NCBI GenBank assembly: GCA_944376655.1
Contig: CALWDJ010000018.1
Coordinates: 1 to 41,637 of the forward strand
Source: an uncultured Clostridia bacterium
Lineage (GTDB): Bacteria > Bacillota > Clostridia > Oscillospirales > Acutalibacteraceae
Length of the DNA stretch: 41,637 nucleotides
Direction of reading: 5' to 3'
Shown: piece after piece, positions 18,287-27,917 of the stretch
Layout: the number at the start of each line of letters is the position of its first letter
Position numbering within the stretch: the first letter of the stretch is position 1
Notes under the pieces: generated by a model
What the model was told of the DNA's origin: nothing
Databases searched by the model: none
What the model saw: only the letters and a program-made list of their open reading frames with translations
Program-made: the position numbers and the translations under genes

Positions 18287-19147
18287 ATGAACAGAGATTT
18301 CAATATTTGGCTATCAGGCTTTAGGGATAGTATTGCCGACTACTGTTATTATATAGACTTTGAAAAAGTTCATAGAAATGTGAATGGAATTAAGGTAGAG
18401 TTGAATATACTTAACTCACTTATCGATTCAGATAATATTGAGCATGATTTTGAAAAATTGATTAAAAGATATCCCGAGACTTTAAAATGTATTCCGTTGT
18501 TGTTAGCGGTCAGAGCCAATGAAATTTATGCTATTGACAGTGACGGAGCATTTACTTATAATTTTAAAAATCAAAATTTACCTGTGGAACAGTATAAAAT
18601 ATTTATGAAAAAAACAGGGCTGTTTGATTTAATTCAAAATCATATTATTAATAATCTTGTAGACTATGCAACCGGTGTGGAAACAGGTTTGGATTCAAAC
18701 GGCCGCAAAAACCGCGGCGGGCATTTGATGGAAAATTTAGTTGAGGATTTTATTCAAAAATCAGGTTTTATAAAGAATAAAAACTATTTTAAAGAAATGT
18801 ATATCCATCAGATTACTGATAAGTGGAATATAGATTTATCCGCTATTTCAAATCAAGGTAAAATGGAAAAACGCTTTGATTTTGTAATCAAAACCCCTGA
18901 AATGATTTACGGCATTGAAACTAATTTCTACGGCAGCGGAGGCAGTAAACTCAACGAAACTGCCCGCAGCTACAAGACTCTTGCCCTTGAGACTGACACC
19001 ATTGACGGTTTTACCTTTGTATGGTTCACGGACGGAAAAGGATGGGCAAGCGCCCGCAACAATCTCGAAGAAACATTTGATGTGATGGATCATATATACA
19101 ATATTAAAGATTTGGAAAACGGTGTTATGGCAGAGGTTTTTAAGTAA
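18287..19147 (+). CDS. DpnII/MboI-family type II restriction endonuclease
   Basis: The 286-residue protein carries the DpnII-family blocks GLDSNGRKNRGG (134-145) and, in the catalytic region, RFDFVI followed by GIETNFYGSGGSKLNE (209-224). These fit a PD-(D/E)XK-type core. Relatives cut unmethylated GATC. AAGGAG precedes the ATG at 18287; an overlapping upstream ATG lies inside the methylase gene and lacks such a site. The gene follows the methylase with a 10-nt gap, so protection is made before the nuclease. Confidence 0.93.
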   Translation: MNRDFNIWLSGFRDSIADYCYYIDFEKVHRNVNGIKVELNILNSLIDSDNIEHDFEKLIKRYPETLKCIPLLLAVRANEIYAIDSDGAFTYNFKNQNLPVEQYKIFMKKTGLFDLIQNHIINNLVDYATGVETGLDSNGRKNRGGHLMENLVEDFIQKSGFIKNKNYFKEMYIHQITDKWNIDLSAISNQGKMEKRFDFVIKTPEMIYGIETNFYGSGGSKLNETARSYKTLALETDTIDGFTFVWFTDGKGWASARNNLEETFDVMDHIYNIKDLENGVMAEVFK

Positions 19148-19893
19148 TGGCGAAGAAAATAACTAAATGGGAACCGGATGATTTTGAATTGGAAATGACT
19201 ACACATTGGTCTTTTCCGAAGCGCGGAGACTGGGCAACCCATGATGCGAAATGGCGCGGTAATTGGTCACCTTACATTCCCAGAAACATTATATTGCGAT
19301 ATTCAAAAGAAGGGGATATTGTTTTAGATCAATTTGCCGGCGGAGGAACTACTCTTGTAGAAGCGAAACTTTTGAATCGGGATATAATCGGTGTTGATGT
19401 AAACGACGCGGCACTTGCACGTTGCCGTGAAAAGACAGACTTTGAACATGAGAGAGCCTGCGGAAAGGTTTACATTCATAAGGGCGATGCAAGAAATCTT
19501 GATTTTATTCCGGATGAGAGCATAGACCTTATCTGCACCCACCCGCCTTATGCCGATATTATTAAATATAGCGAAGGTTTGGAAAACGATTTGTCACAGT
19601 TCGGTGTCAAAGAGTTTTTGAAAGAAATTAAAAAAGTAGCTTCAGAGAGTTATCGGGTTTTGAAAAAAGACCGGTTTTGCGCCATACTGATGGGCGATAC
19701 ACGCAAAAAAGGCTGTATGATACCAATGTCCTTTGAAGTTATGAAAATATTTCAGGATGCCGGTTTCAAGCTAAAGGAAATTATTATAAAAGAACAGCAT
19801 AACTGCAAGGCAACAGGATATTGGAAAACAAACAGCGTAAAATATAATTTTTTACTGATTGCGCACGAATATCTGTTTGTATTTAAAAAATAA
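19147..19893 (+). CDS. Second DNA (amino) methyltransferase of the restriction-modification locus
   Basis: This 248-residue enzyme shows motif X/I as IPRNIILRYS followed by VLDQFAGGGTT (59-70), then IIGVDVN, GDARNL and the catalytic THPPY near 131. The SAM-binding motif therefore precedes the catalytic one. In DpnA, the usual second methylase of DpnII systems, the order is reversed. Its target base and site cannot be read from the sequence. It may protect single-stranded or hemimethylated GATC, or another site. Its ATG overlaps the nuclease stop codon as TAATG, so translation is coupled. Confidence 0.88.
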   Translation: MAKKITKWEPDDFELEMTTHWSFPKRGDWATHDAKWRGNWSPYIPRNIILRYSKEGDIVLDQFAGGGTTLVEAKLLNRDIIGVDVNDAALARCREKTDFEHERACGKVYIHKGDARNLDFIPDESIDLICTHPPYADIIKYSEGLENDLSQFGVKEFLKEIKKVASESYRVLKKDRFCAILMGDTRKKGCMIPMSFEVMKIFQDAGFKLKEIIIKEQHNCKATGYWKTNSVKYNFLLIAHEYLFVFKK

Positions 19894-19925
19894 AAATTAC
19901 GGCAGTTAGATTTATCGAATTTAAA

Positions 19926-19965
19926 AAAGGCTTCCGCGTTTTATGTCCGGGCGCCTTTCTTTTTT
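19926..19965. terminator. Bidirectional terminator between convergent genes
   Basis: AAAGGC (19926-19931) and GCCTTT (19953-19958) pair, with an inner CCG/CGG helix, and each strand shows a T-run past the stem. The inner loop makes it imperfect. Confidence 0.55.
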
Positions 19966-19988
19966 GCCTGAAAATCCGTATAATAATT

Positions 19989-20468
19989 TTATTGCGCCAC
20001 GTAAAAGTTTAAAAGTTTTCTCCCCTTTTTAAAGGCGTAATTAAAGGCGATGGCGGTGCCGCTTTTTCCGTGCGGCGGCAGATAATCGGGACTGTAATAT
20101 ACAACGCATATCCGGCTTTTGTCTATCATCTCGCGGTTGCGTTCTATGTAAACATACTTTCCGGCTGATACCGCCCTGTCGGAATAATAGGTGTCCTCGT
20201 AAAAGGACAGAAGATATTTTTTGTATTCGTCGTCTATAAATCTGTATTCCGCCCTCACATAAATCCGTATTATGTGGGGGTATTTTTGTTTTAATACCGT
20301 TACAGTATCGTAGCATAGCCTGTTGAAATTGCTCCTGCTCCCGAACAGGAAAGTATCGATGTTTTCCTCTGTGATAAGTTTTTCAAGCGTCTTATACAGT
20401 CTTGCGCGAAGCTCCTCGCTGTCCTCTATTTTTCTGTGACCGAAAAAGCAACAAGTATTTTCAAACAT
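19989..20468 (-). CDS. SLOG-family (YpsA/DUF1273-like) nucleotide-binding protein
   Basis: The 159-residue product begins CCFFGHRKI, the FGHR signature of DUF1273/YpsA proteins, and ends with SGTAIAFNYAFKKGRKLLN, the GT-A loop of the SLOG Rossmann-like fold. SLOG domains bind nucleotides or nucleotide-derived signals. Several have been proposed to work as sensors in defence systems. Here it sits in the island between the restriction-modification genes and two XRE regulators, on the opposite strand. GAGG precedes the start. Confidence 0.85.
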   Translation of the reverse strand: MFENTCCFFGHRKIEDSEELRARLYKTLEKLITEENIDTFLFGSRSNFNRLCYDTVTVLKQKYPHIIRIYVRAEYRFIDDEYKKYLLSFYEDTYYSDRAVSAGKYVYIERNREMIDKSRICVVYYSPDYLPPHGKSGTAIAFNYAFKKGRKLLNFYVAQ

Positions 20469-20626
20469 TTTTCTAACCTCACATATAAATTTTAAGTCAT
20501 CGCTTTAATTCCAGCATATAACCAATAATATCATTTCTAATCCTATATATCAACACATTTAAAGGAAATGTTCCGTAATTATTAAACGTTTTATAGGATA
20601 CAATGTTATGTGAGGTGGTGACGCAA

Positions 20627-20935
20627 ATGTATGAGGAAGATTTTCCGCTTAGATTAGCACAGTTGAGAAACAAAAAAGGTGTTTCGGCAAGGGATATGAG
20701 TTTATCTATCGGACAAAACGCTGGCTATATCAACAATATTGAGTCCGGCAAGTCGTTACCGTCAATGTCTGCTTTCTTTTATATCTGCGAATATTTAGGA
20801 CTTACACCTGATGAATTTTTTGATTATAAATCTCAAAATCCTGAAAAATTAAGTGCGCTGATTGAAGATTTAAAACATTTGGACGATAAACAGCTTGATA
20901 GTATTTCTTCCATTGTCAAAGGACTGATAAAGTAG
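20627..20935 (+). CDS. XRE-family regulator, 102 residues
   Basis: An XRE helix-turn-helix occupies residues 8-65 (LRLAQLRNKKGVSARDMSLS then YINNIESGKSLPS). A C-terminal helix with many acidic and leucine residues probably serves dimerisation. The ATG at 20627 has AGGTGG eight bases upstream. It is followed by a second XRE gene 57 nt downstream, probably on the same transcript. The target is unknown; control of the island is plausible. Confidence 0.85.
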   Translation: MYEEDFPLRLAQLRNKKGVSARDMSLSIGQNAGYINNIESGKSLPSMSAFFYICEYLGLTPDEFFDYKSQNPEKLSALIEDLKHLDDKQLDSISSIVKGLIK

Positions 20936-20992
20936 TTTAAATACCAGCCGCTCACTTTATATACAGATAATTGTTTTGCGGGAGGCGATAGT

Positions 20993-21223
20993 GTGAAAAC
21001 CGAATTTCCGGAAAGATATATTACAATGGGTTTAAAAATAGCTTATTACAGGAAGAAAGCCGGCTACACACAGGAAGTCTTCGCTGAACTTATAAATAAA
21101 AGTTTAAACTTTGTCGGACAGGTTGAAGGACCGGGCACAGTTTGCGGTATTTCACTTGAAACTCTTTTTAAAATCGCTCAGGTCTTAAATATCCCGCCCT
21201 CAAAACTGCTTGAGGACGATTGA
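20993..21223 (+). CDS. Small XRE-family regulator, 76 residues
   Basis: The product is little more than a helix-turn-helix: LKIAYYRKKAGYTQEVFAEL, then a recognition helix and ISLETLFKIAQVLNIPPSKLL. The usual IERG motif is replaced by VEGPGTV, so the DNA contacts may differ from the norm. The start is GTG at 20993 with GGAGG seven bases ahead. It ends just before copy B of the multi-hairpin element, whose hairpins can act as terminator. Confidence 0.82.
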   Translation: MKTEFPERYITMGLKIAYYRKKAGYTQEVFAELINKSLNFVGQVEGPGTVCGISLETLFKIAQVLNIPPSKLLEDD

Positions 21224-21238
21224 TGATTTTTTCTCGGC

Positions 21239-21470
21239 TTGTAAAAAAGTCATCTTTAATTGGAAAATTGCACAAATAAAGAGCAGGTTAAAGGGAAACC
21301 CCCGACGAGGGTTTCCCACAGGGACAGTCCACCGGACTGTTTTTCTTACCCCTTCCTGCGTTTTATAAGTCAAAAGAGTTCCGCTTTCTGCGGAAAGCGT
21401 CCAAAGGCTCTGCCTTTGGAATCCGCAAACCTCCCTAAAGGTTTGACCGAAACTTTTGCATTTGTATAAC
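21239..21470 (+). repeat. Multi-hairpin repeat element, copy B
   Basis: The five-hairpin order is the same as in copy A. Its fourth stem reads CCAAAGGC/GCCTTTGG where copies A and C have CTAAAGGC/GCCTTTAG. A T-A pair has become C-G on both sides, a compensatory change that supports a selected structure. It points away from the island, opposite to copy A. Confidence 0.92.
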
Positions 21471-21523
21471 TTGCTTTCCGTTTCAAGGTTATCGACAGTC
21501 TGAATTTTTTCTTCCGGTTTGTG

Positions 21524-21552
21524 TTGACTTTATAAACTGCGTGTGGTAAAAT
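21524..21552 (+). promoter_or_regulatory. Promoter of the pyrimidine operon
   Basis: TTGACT (21524-21529) and TAAAAT (21547-21552) are separated by 17 bp. The predicted start near 21559 leaves a leader of about 128 nt before pyrC. Confidence 0.82.
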
Positions 21553-21558
21553 AATAAA

Positions 21559-21665
21559 AACAAATCTTTAAGCAGGGTGCTGTGACGCCGGCAAGATTGT
21601 AAAAAAGGCTGAAAATCAGTCTGTGTCTTTATGCCTGTAACCTGCTTGAAAAGCAGGTTTTTTAT
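21559..21665 (+). ncRNA. Structured leader RNA with intrinsic terminator (candidate riboswitch or attenuator)
   Basis: AAGCAGG (21570-21576) can pair with CCTGCTT (21641-21647), closing a multi-stem domain. Inside are GGCA plus AGA pairing with TCT and TGCC, and the hairpin GGCTG/CAGTC. The same CCTGCTT also pairs with AAGCAGG at 21651-21657 to form a 9-bp terminator followed by a T-rich tract. The two folds exclude each other, so a stabilised closing stem would turn the operon on. I do not see the PyrR recognition loop (core AGAGAGG), and no known riboswitch class was recognised. Confidence 0.7.
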
Positions 21666-21686
21666 TTTGTTACGGGAGAGTAAGCT

Positions 21687-22916
21687 ATGGAACTGCGACT
21701 TAAAAACGCAAACATATATAAAAACGGTTCTTTCATAAAGAAAGATTTTCCGCTTGATTCCTTTATTTCCGCCGGTTCCTTTACCGGCATTTTTTCCGAT
21801 TTTAATAATATTTATGTTTTACCGGCTTTTTGCGATGTACACGTACATTTCAGAGAACCGGGATTTTTTTATAAGGAAACTATAAAGTCGGGCTCTATGG
21901 CGGCGGCAAGGGGCGGATATACCGACGTCTGCACGATGCCGAACTTAAATCCCGTGCCTGACAGCGCCGAGAATTTAAAAACCGAGACCGATATTATAAA
22001 GGAAACCGCCGTTATAAAGGTACACCCCTACGCCGCCATAACAAAGGGCGAAGCCGGAGCGGAGCTTGCCGATTTTGAGAGTATGGCGGAAAACTGCGTT
22101 GCCTTTTCGGACGACGGCAGGGGCGTGCAGAGCGATGATATGATGCGCCGCGCGATGCTTGAGGCAAAGCGGCTCGGGAAGATAATCGCCGCACACTGCG
22201 AGGACAACTCCCTTTTAAACGGCGGATATATACACGACGGAGAGTACGCGAAAGCGCACGGACACAAAGGCATATGCAGTGAGAGCGAATGGCGGCAGAT
22301 AGAGCGTGACCTGCGGCTTGTGAAAGAAACCGGCTGTAAATACCACGTCTGCCATATCTCGACCGCCGAGAGCGTGGAGCTTATAAGAAAAGCGAAGGCC
22401 GAGGGGCTTGACGTGACCTGCGAGACCGCTCCCCACTACCTTGTGCTTGACGACAGCGACTTAAAGGAAGACGGCAGGTTTAAAATGAACCCGCCCCTGC
22501 GCTCGGCAAAGGACAGGCTCGCGCTTATTGAGGGTATAAAGGACGGCACGGTAGATATGATAGCCACCGACCATGCCCCACACTCGGCGGAGGAAAAGTC
22601 GCGCGGGCTTGAAAAAAGCCTTATGGGCGTTGTGGGACTTGAAACCGCCTTTCCGGTGTTGTATACTTTCCTTGTAAAGACCGGAGCAATAACGCTTGAA
22701 AAGCTCACAGAGCTTATGGCAGTTAACCCGAGAAAGCGTTTCGGGATAGAGGACACCGGAGACTTCTGCGTTTATGACCTTGGAGCGGAATATGTGATAG
22801 ATCCGGCGGAATTTCTCTCGATGGGGCGAAGCACCCCGTTTGAGGGCGTAAAGGTTAGCGGCAGAAATCTTATTACAGTATGCGGAGGTAAAACGGTATG
22901 GCAGAGCGAAAGATGA
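21687..22916 (+). CDS. pyrC: Dihydroorotase (type I)
   Basis: This 409-residue zinc amidohydrolase closes carbamoyl-aspartate to dihydroorotate, the third step to UMP. DVHVHFREPG carries the first metal-binding His pair. HPYAAITKG, AAHCEDNS, CHISTAESVELIR and IATDHAPHS hold further metal and catalytic residues, including the Asp of the last. Length and motifs match Gram-positive type I PyrC. GGGAGAG precedes the ATG. It is the first gene of the operon, right after the leader, and overlaps carA by 19 nt. Confidence 0.96.
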   Translation: MELRLKNANIYKNGSFIKKDFPLDSFISAGSFTGIFSDFNNIYVLPAFCDVHVHFREPGFFYKETIKSGSMAAARGGYTDVCTMPNLNPVPDSAENLKTETDIIKETAVIKVHPYAAITKGEAGAELADFESMAENCVAFSDDGRGVQSDDMMRRAMLEAKRLGKIIAAHCEDNSLLNGGYIHDGEYAKAHGHKGICSESEWRQIERDLRLVKETGCKYHVCHISTAESVELIRKAKAEGLDVTCETAPHYLVLDDSDLKEDGRFKMNPPLRSAKDRLALIEGIKDGTVDMIATDHAPHSAEEKSRGLEKSLMGVVGLETAFPVLYTFLVKTGAITLEKLTELMAVNPRKRFGIEDTGDFCVYDLGAEYVIDPAEFLSMGRSTPFEGVKVSGRNLITVCGGKTVWQSER

Positions 22917-23992
22917 AAAAACTTGTAACCGAGGACGGCGCGGTTTACACCGGTTACGGCTTCGGCTTTGACGGCGAGCGTGTGTGCGAGCTGGTTTTCA
23001 ACACATCGGTTGTAGGATATCAGGAAATAATTTCCGACCCGTCATACACCTATCAGGCGGTTGTTATGACTTATCCGCTCATAGGCAACTACGGCATAGC
23101 CGACGAGGACTACGAGACAAAGGTGCCGACAATAGGCGGACTTATCGTAAGGGAGTACAACGACCTGCCCTCAAACTTCCGCTACACAAAAACCCTCTCT
23201 GAGGTTATGGAGGAATACAGGATCCCCGGAATAGAGGGTATAGACACAAGAAAATTAGGAAGAAGCATAAGAGACTTAGGAAGCCGCCGCGGCATTATAA
23301 CCGATATTGACACTCCCGATGAAAAAGCGCTCCAAATAATAAAAGAGACCCCAGTGCCGCACGACGCCGTTTCAAAGGTAAGCTGCAAAAAGCGCTGGTA
23401 TTCAAGAACCGCAAACGCCCGTTTTAATGTGGTCGCTATCGACTGCGGAATAAAGCACAACATTATAAGAAGCCTTAACGCGCGCGGCTGTAACGTGACC
23501 GTAATGCCCTACAACACCTCGGCGGAGGACGTTATTAAATGCAAGCCGGACGGTATTTTCTTATCAAACGGACCGGGAGACCCCGAGGACGTAACGCCGG
23601 TAATTGAGCTTGTAAGACAGCTTAAGGGCAAATACCCGATATTCGGCATATGTCTCGGTCATCAGATGATTTCACTCGCTTTAGGCGCCGAAACCTACAA
23701 GCTGAAATTCGGTCACAGAGGCGGAAACCACCCGGTAAAGAACCTTGAGACCGGAAAGATTGAAATTACCTCGCAGAACCACAGCTACGCGGTAAGAGAG
23801 GAAAGCCTTAAAGGCACCGGACTTACCGTTACGCACAAAAACATACTTGACAACACGGTGGAGGGTGTAAAGGACGAAAAGGATATGATATTCTCCGTTC
23901 AGTACCACCCCGAAAGCGCGCCCGGTCCGCAGGACAGCGCCTATCTGTTCGACCAGTTTATCAGCCTGATGGAGGGGAAAGAAAATGCCTAA
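22898..23992 (+). CDS. carA: Carbamoyl-phosphate synthase, small (glutaminase) subunit
   Basis: The 364-residue subunit releases ammonia from glutamine and passes it to CarB. The N-terminal CarA domain shows [10 protein letters not shown] and [18 protein letters not shown]; the class I amidotransferase domain carries the nucleophile in [16 protein letters not shown], and the His-Glu dyad in [15 protein letters not shown] lies nine bases upstream. It overlaps pyrC by 19 nt and carB by 8 nt, consistent with coupled translation of a two-subunit enzyme. Confidence 0.97.
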   Translation: MAERKMKKLVTEDGAVYTGYGFGFDGERVCELVFNTSVVGYQEIISDPSYTYQAVVMTYPLIGNYGIADEDYETKVPTIGGLIVREYNDLPSNFRYTKTLSEVMEEYRIPGIEGIDTRKLGRSIRDLGSRRGIITDIDTPDEKALQIIKETPVPHDAVSKVSCKKRWYSRTANARFNVVAIDCGIKHNIIRSLNARGCNVTVMPYNTSAEDVIKCKPDGIFLSNGPGDPEDVTPVIELVRQLKGKYPIFGICLGHQMISLALGAETYKLKFGHRGGNHPVKNLETGKIEITSQNHSYAVREESLKGTGLTVTHKNILDNTVEGVKDEKDMIFSVQYHPESAPGPQDSAYLFDQFISLMEGKENA

Positions 23993-26900
23993 AAGAACCG
24001 ACCTTAAAAAGATACTTGTAATAGGCTCCGGCCCTATCGTAATAGGTCAGGCGGCGGAGTTTGACTATGCCGGAACGCAGGCGTGCCTTGCGCTTAAAGA
24101 GGAGGGCTACGAGGTAGTGCTCTGCAACTCGAACCCCGCCACGATAATGACCGACACTACTGTTGCGGACAAGGTTTATATGGAGCCTTTAAACCTTGAA
24201 TATCTCGCAAAGGTTATACGCTACGAGCGCCCCGACGCTATTGTGCCCGGAATAGGCGGTCAGACCGGACTCAACCTTGCTATGCAGCTTGAGAAAAAAG
24301 GCGTTCTGCGTGAATGTAATGTGGAGCTGTTAGGTACATCAAGCCGCAGTATAGAGCGCGCCGAGGACAGAGAACTTTTTAAAGAGCTTTGCGAGGAAAT
24401 AGGCGAGCCGGTGCTGCCCTCTATAATCGCCGAGAGCATGGAAGCCGGACTTGACGCCGCCGAAAAAATAGGCTACCCTGTCGTACTGCGCCCTGCATTT
24501 ACTTTAGGCGGCACGGGCGGCGGCTTTGCCGACAACGCCGAGGAATGTGCCGAAATTCTGCGCGGCGCGCTTGAGTTATCCCCTGTTCATCAGGTGCTTG
24601 TGGAAAAAAGCATAAAGGGATACAAGGAAATAGAATACGAGGTAATGCGTGACGCCAACGACACCGCCATTACCATATGCAATATGGAAAACATCGACCC
24701 GGTGGGAATACACACAGGCGACTCGATAGTGGTATGCCCCTCACAGACCCTTACCAACAAGGAATACCATATGCTGCGTGACAGCGCGCTTAAAATAATC
24801 CGCGCCCTTAAAATAGAGGGCGGCTGCAACGTTCAGTTCGCGCTTGACCCGCTTTCCTTTAATTACTATCTCATAGAGGTAAACCCCCGTGTTTCGCGTT
24901 CGTCGGCGTTAGCCTCAAAGGCGAGCGGCTACCCGATAGCGAGGGTATCGGCGAAAATATCGGTCGGCATGCACCTTGACGAGATTATGCTCGCCAACAC
25001 TCCGGCGTCTTTTGAGCCGGCGCTTGACTATGTTGTTTCAAAAATGCCCCGTTTCCCGTTTGACAAGTTTTCATCTGCGAACAACAAGCTCTCCACCCAG
25101 ATGAAAGCGACCGGCGAGGTAATGAGCATAGGCAGAACGATTGAGGAAAGCCTTTTAAAGGCGGCACGCTCGCTTGAAATAGGCATAAACCACCTTTATA
25201 TGAAAAAGTTTGACAGCTTTTCCGAGGAAGAGCTTTTAAGCTACATTGCCGACGGCACCGACGACCGCATATGCGCCGTAACCGAGCTTCTGCGCCGTAA
25301 TACCGATATGGGTCTTATATACGACCGGACAAAAATCGATATGCTTTTCCTTGAAAAGATAAAGAATATCGTGCGTATGGAAAGAAAGCTCGCCGGAAAC
25401 AAGGGCGACACCGAACTTTTGTATCAGGCAAAGAAAATGGGCTTTTCGGACGACTTTATAGGCAAGCTGTGGGGTATGACCGGCAAGGACATTTATAATA
25501 TACGGTGTGAGAAAAATATGTTCCCGGTCTACAAAATGATAGACTCCTGCGCCTCCGAGTTTGAAAGCTATATCCCCTATTTCTACTCAACCTACGAGGA
25601 AGAAAACGAATCGGTGGTATCCGATAAGAAGAAAATAATCGTTTTAGGCTCAGGTCCTATCAGAATAGGTCAGGGTGTGGAGTTTGACTATTCAACGGTA
25701 CACGCCGTAACCACAATCAAAAAATCCGGTTTTGAGGCTATAATCATAAACAACAACCCCGAAACCGTCTCGACCGACTACACCTGCTCTGACAAGCTGT
25801 ATTTCGAGCCGCTCTGCACCGAGGACGTTATGAACATTATCCACCTTGAAAACCCGATAGGTGTAATAGCGTCTTTAGGCGGTCAGACCGCTATCAATCT
25901 TTCAGACAGTCTGCACGACCGCGGCGTTAAGATAATCGGCACCGACTGCGACGCTATCGACCGCGCAGAAAACAGGGATTTATTTGAAAAGGTGCTCAAA
26001 GAGCTTGACATTCCGCAGCCTCGCGGACAGGCGGTAACAAAAATTGAGGACGGCGTCAAAGCGGCGGCGGAAATAGGCTATCCGGTGCTTGTACGCCCGT
26101 CGTTCGTGCTGGGCGGCAGGGCGATGCAGATAGTCGCCGATGAAAAACAGCTCCGCAGGTATCTGCGCACCGCCGTTGAGATAGACGAGGACAAGCCGGT
26201 GCTTGTTGATAAGTACATCTCCGGCAAGGAGGTAGAGGTTGACGCGATATGCGACGGCACCGACGTTTTCGTGCCCGGCATAATGGAGCTTGTTGAGCGC
26301 ACCGGAATACACAGCGGCGACTCAATAAGCGTTTACCCGACCTTCAGCATAAGCGAAAAAACCAAGGAAACCATACTTGACTACACTAAAAAGCTGGGGC
26401 TCGGCATCGGCATTGTGGGACTTTACAACATACAGTTTATAGTCGATAAAGACGAAAACGTATTTATAATCGAGGTAAATCCCCGCTCGTCAAGAACAGT
26501 CCCCTTCCTCTCAAAGGCGACGGGTTACAGTCTTGCCGACATAGCTACCCTTGTAATACTCGGAAAGTCACTTAAGGAGCAGGGCTTTGATAAAATATAT
26601 CCGGCGGAGAAAAAGCGCTGGTATGTAAAGGCTCCGGCGTTCTCGTTCTCAAAGCTTAGAGGACTTGACGCCTACCTCTCGCCCGAAATGAAGTCTACCG
26701 GAGAGGCGATAGGCTACGACGACAGGCTGACAAGGGCGCTTTACAAGGCGCTTAAGGCAAGCGGTATGAATGTTACGAACTACGGCACGGTACTTGCCAC
26801 GATAGCCGACAAGGACAAGGAGGAGGCTCTGCCCCTTATCCGCCGTTTCTACAATATGGGCTTTAACATTCAGGCGACCGAGGGTACGGCTAAATTTTTA

Positions 26901-27164
26901 AAGGAAAACGGTATACGCACCCACGCGGTTAAGAAGATAAGCGACGGCAGCCGTGAAATTCCCGACGCCATAAGGCAGGGCTATGTTACCTATGTTATCA
27001 ACACAAGGGACATAAGCTCGCCCGACGGTATAACCGACGGCCACGAGATACGCCGCTGCGCCGTTGAGAACAACGTCACGATGTTCACATCGCTCGACAC
27101 GGTTGAGGTGCTTTTATCGGTGCTTGAGGAAACCACCCTCGGCATCTCCACCATTGACGCGTAA
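23985..27164 (+). CDS. carB: Carbamoyl-phosphate synthase, large subunit
   Basis: This 1059-residue subunit makes carbamoyl phosphate from bicarbonate, ammonia and two ATP. It has the duplicated ATP-grasp layout: the first half opens with [20 protein letters not shown] and the second repeats it as [20 protein letters not shown] near 555-575. The last 150 residues are the allosteric MGS-like domain. Length is full. The single carAB pair in this operon probably serves pyrimidine synthesis; whether an arginine-specific pair exists elsewhere cannot be seen. Confidence 0.98.
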   Translation: MPKRTDLKKILVIGSGPIVIGQAAEFDYAGTQACLALKEEGYEVVLCNSNPATIMTDTTVADKVYMEPLNLEYLAKVIRYERPDAIVPGIGGQTGLNLAMQLEKKGVLRECNVELLGTSSRSIERAEDRELFKELCEEIGEPVLPSIIAESMEAGLDAAEKIGYPVVLRPAFTLGGTGGGFADNAEECAEILRGALELSPVHQVLVEKSIKGYKEIEYEVMRDANDTAITICNMENIDPVGIHTGDSIVVCPSQTLTNKEYHMLRDSALKIIRALKIEGGCNVQFALDPLSFNYYLIEVNPRVSRSSALASKASGYPIARVSAKISVGMHLDEIMLANTPASFEPALDYVVSKMPRFPFDKFSSANNKLSTQMKATGEVMSIGRTIEESLLKAARSLEIGINHLYMKKFDSFSEEELLSYIADGTDDRICAVTELLRRNTDMGLIYDRTKIDMLFLEKIKNIVRMERKLAGNKGDTELLYQAKKMGFSDDFIGKLWGMTGKDIYNIRCEKNMFPVYKMIDSCASEFESYIPYFYSTYEEENESVVSDKKKIIVLGSGPIRIGQGVEFDYSTVHAVTTIKKSGFEAIIINNNPETVSTDYTCSDKLYFEPLCTEDVMNIIHLENPIGVIASLGGQTAINLSDSLHDRGVKIIGTDCDAIDRAENRDLFEKVLKELDIPQPRGQAVTKIEDGVKAAAEIGYPVLVRPSFVLGGRAMQIVADEKQLRRYLRTAVEIDEDKPVLVDKYISGKEVEVDAICDGTDVFVPGIMELVERTGIHSGDSISVYPTFSISEKTKETILDYTKKLGLGIGIVGLYNIQFIVDKDENVFIIEVNPRSSRTVPFLSKATGYSLADIATLVILGKSLKEQGFDKIYPAEKKRWYVKAPAFSFSKLRGLDAYLSPEMKSTGEAIGYDDRLTRALYKALKASGMNVTNYGTVLATIADKDKEEALPLIRRFYNMGFNIQATEGTAKFLKENGIRTHAVKKISDGSREIPDAIRQGYVTYVINTRDISSPDGITDGHEIRRCAVENNVTMFTSLDTVEVLLSVLEETTLGISTIDA

Positions 27165-27173
27165 GGTGATAAA

Positions 27174-27917
27174 ATGAAACAGGAAATTTTTAAAATAACA
27201 TCAAACGAAAATATCGCCCCGTCAGTCTATAAAATGGTACTGGCGGGGGACACTTCGGATATTACCGCTCCCGGGCAGTTCGTCAATATAAAGTTAGAGG
27301 GGTTTTATCTGCGCCGTCCTATTTCTATATGCGATTATGACGGCGGCAGTCTTACCCTTATTTACAAAACGGTAGGCGGCGGAACGGAGAATTTAAGCCT
27401 TAAAAAGTCCGGTGAGATGCTCGACCTTTTAATTTCCCTCGGCAACGGGTTTGATACACGGGGAAGCGGAGACAATCCGCTTATAATAGGCGGCGGCGTG
27501 GGTATTCCCCCGCTTTACGCTCTCTGCAAAAAGCTGATAAGCGAGGGCAAAAAGCCTGCCGTTATTTTAGGCTTTAATACAAAGTCGGAAATATTTTTCG
27601 AAAATGAGTTCAAAAATCTTGGCTGCGAGGTATTTGTCACCACCGCCGACGGCAGCCACGGCATAAAGGGATTTGTAACCGCGGCTATGGATAAAACCGA
27701 TTACACCTATATTTATTCCTGCGGACCGCTGCCCATGTTTAAGGCGGTAAACGCGAACGCCAAAACGTCAGGACAGTTCAGCTTTGAGGAGCGAATGGGC
27801 TGCGGCTTCGGCGCCTGTATGGGGTGCAGTTTAATGACCAGAAACGGCGCGAAGCGGGTCTGCAAGGACGGACCGGTATTTGAAAGGGAGGAAATTGAAT
27901 GGGAAGCACTGAAGTAA
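27174..27917 (+). CDS. pyrK: Dihydroorotate dehydrogenase B, electron-transfer subunit
   Basis: The 247-residue flavoprotein passes electrons from dihydroorotate to NAD+. [12 protein letters not shown] binds [15 protein letters not shown] binds the nicotinamide nucleotide, and the C-terminal [12 protein letters not shown] with a later Cys (RVC) holds the 2Fe-2S cluster between the subunits. It is followed by pyrD with a 19-nt overlap. This class 1B enzyme uses NAD+ instead of quinone or fumarate, which suits an anaerobe. Confidence 0.96.
   Translation: MKQEIFKITSNENIAPSVYKMVLAGDTSDITAPGQFVNIKLEGFYLRRPISICDYDGGSLTLIYKTVGGGTENLSLKKSGEMLDLLISLGNGFDTRGSGDNPLIIGGGVGIPPLYALCKKLISEGKKPAVILGFNTKSEIFFENEFKNLGCEVFVTTADGSHGIKGFVTAAMDKTDYTYIYSCGPLPMFKAVNANAKTSGQFSFEERMGCGFGACMGCSLMTRNGAKRVCKDGPVFEREEIEWEALK

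Noticed and set aside
19147-19893. Calling the third restriction-locus gene dpnA
   Set aside because: Its SAM motif comes before the catalytic motif, the reverse of DpnA, so only a general methyltransferase call is safe.
21260-21469. A 69-residue reading frame inside multi-hairpin copy B, with a similar start in copy A (16839-17039, minus strand)
   Set aside because: The two frames agree only for the first 19 residues and then diverge through indels; copy C has no start codon. Stem pairing, not codons, is what the copies keep.
21559-21665. PyrR-binding attenuator as the explanation of the pyrC leader
   Set aside because: The conserved PyrR loop (AGAGAGG core) was not found, and the closing stem here competes with the terminator in the opposite sense. 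A covariance search would settle it.
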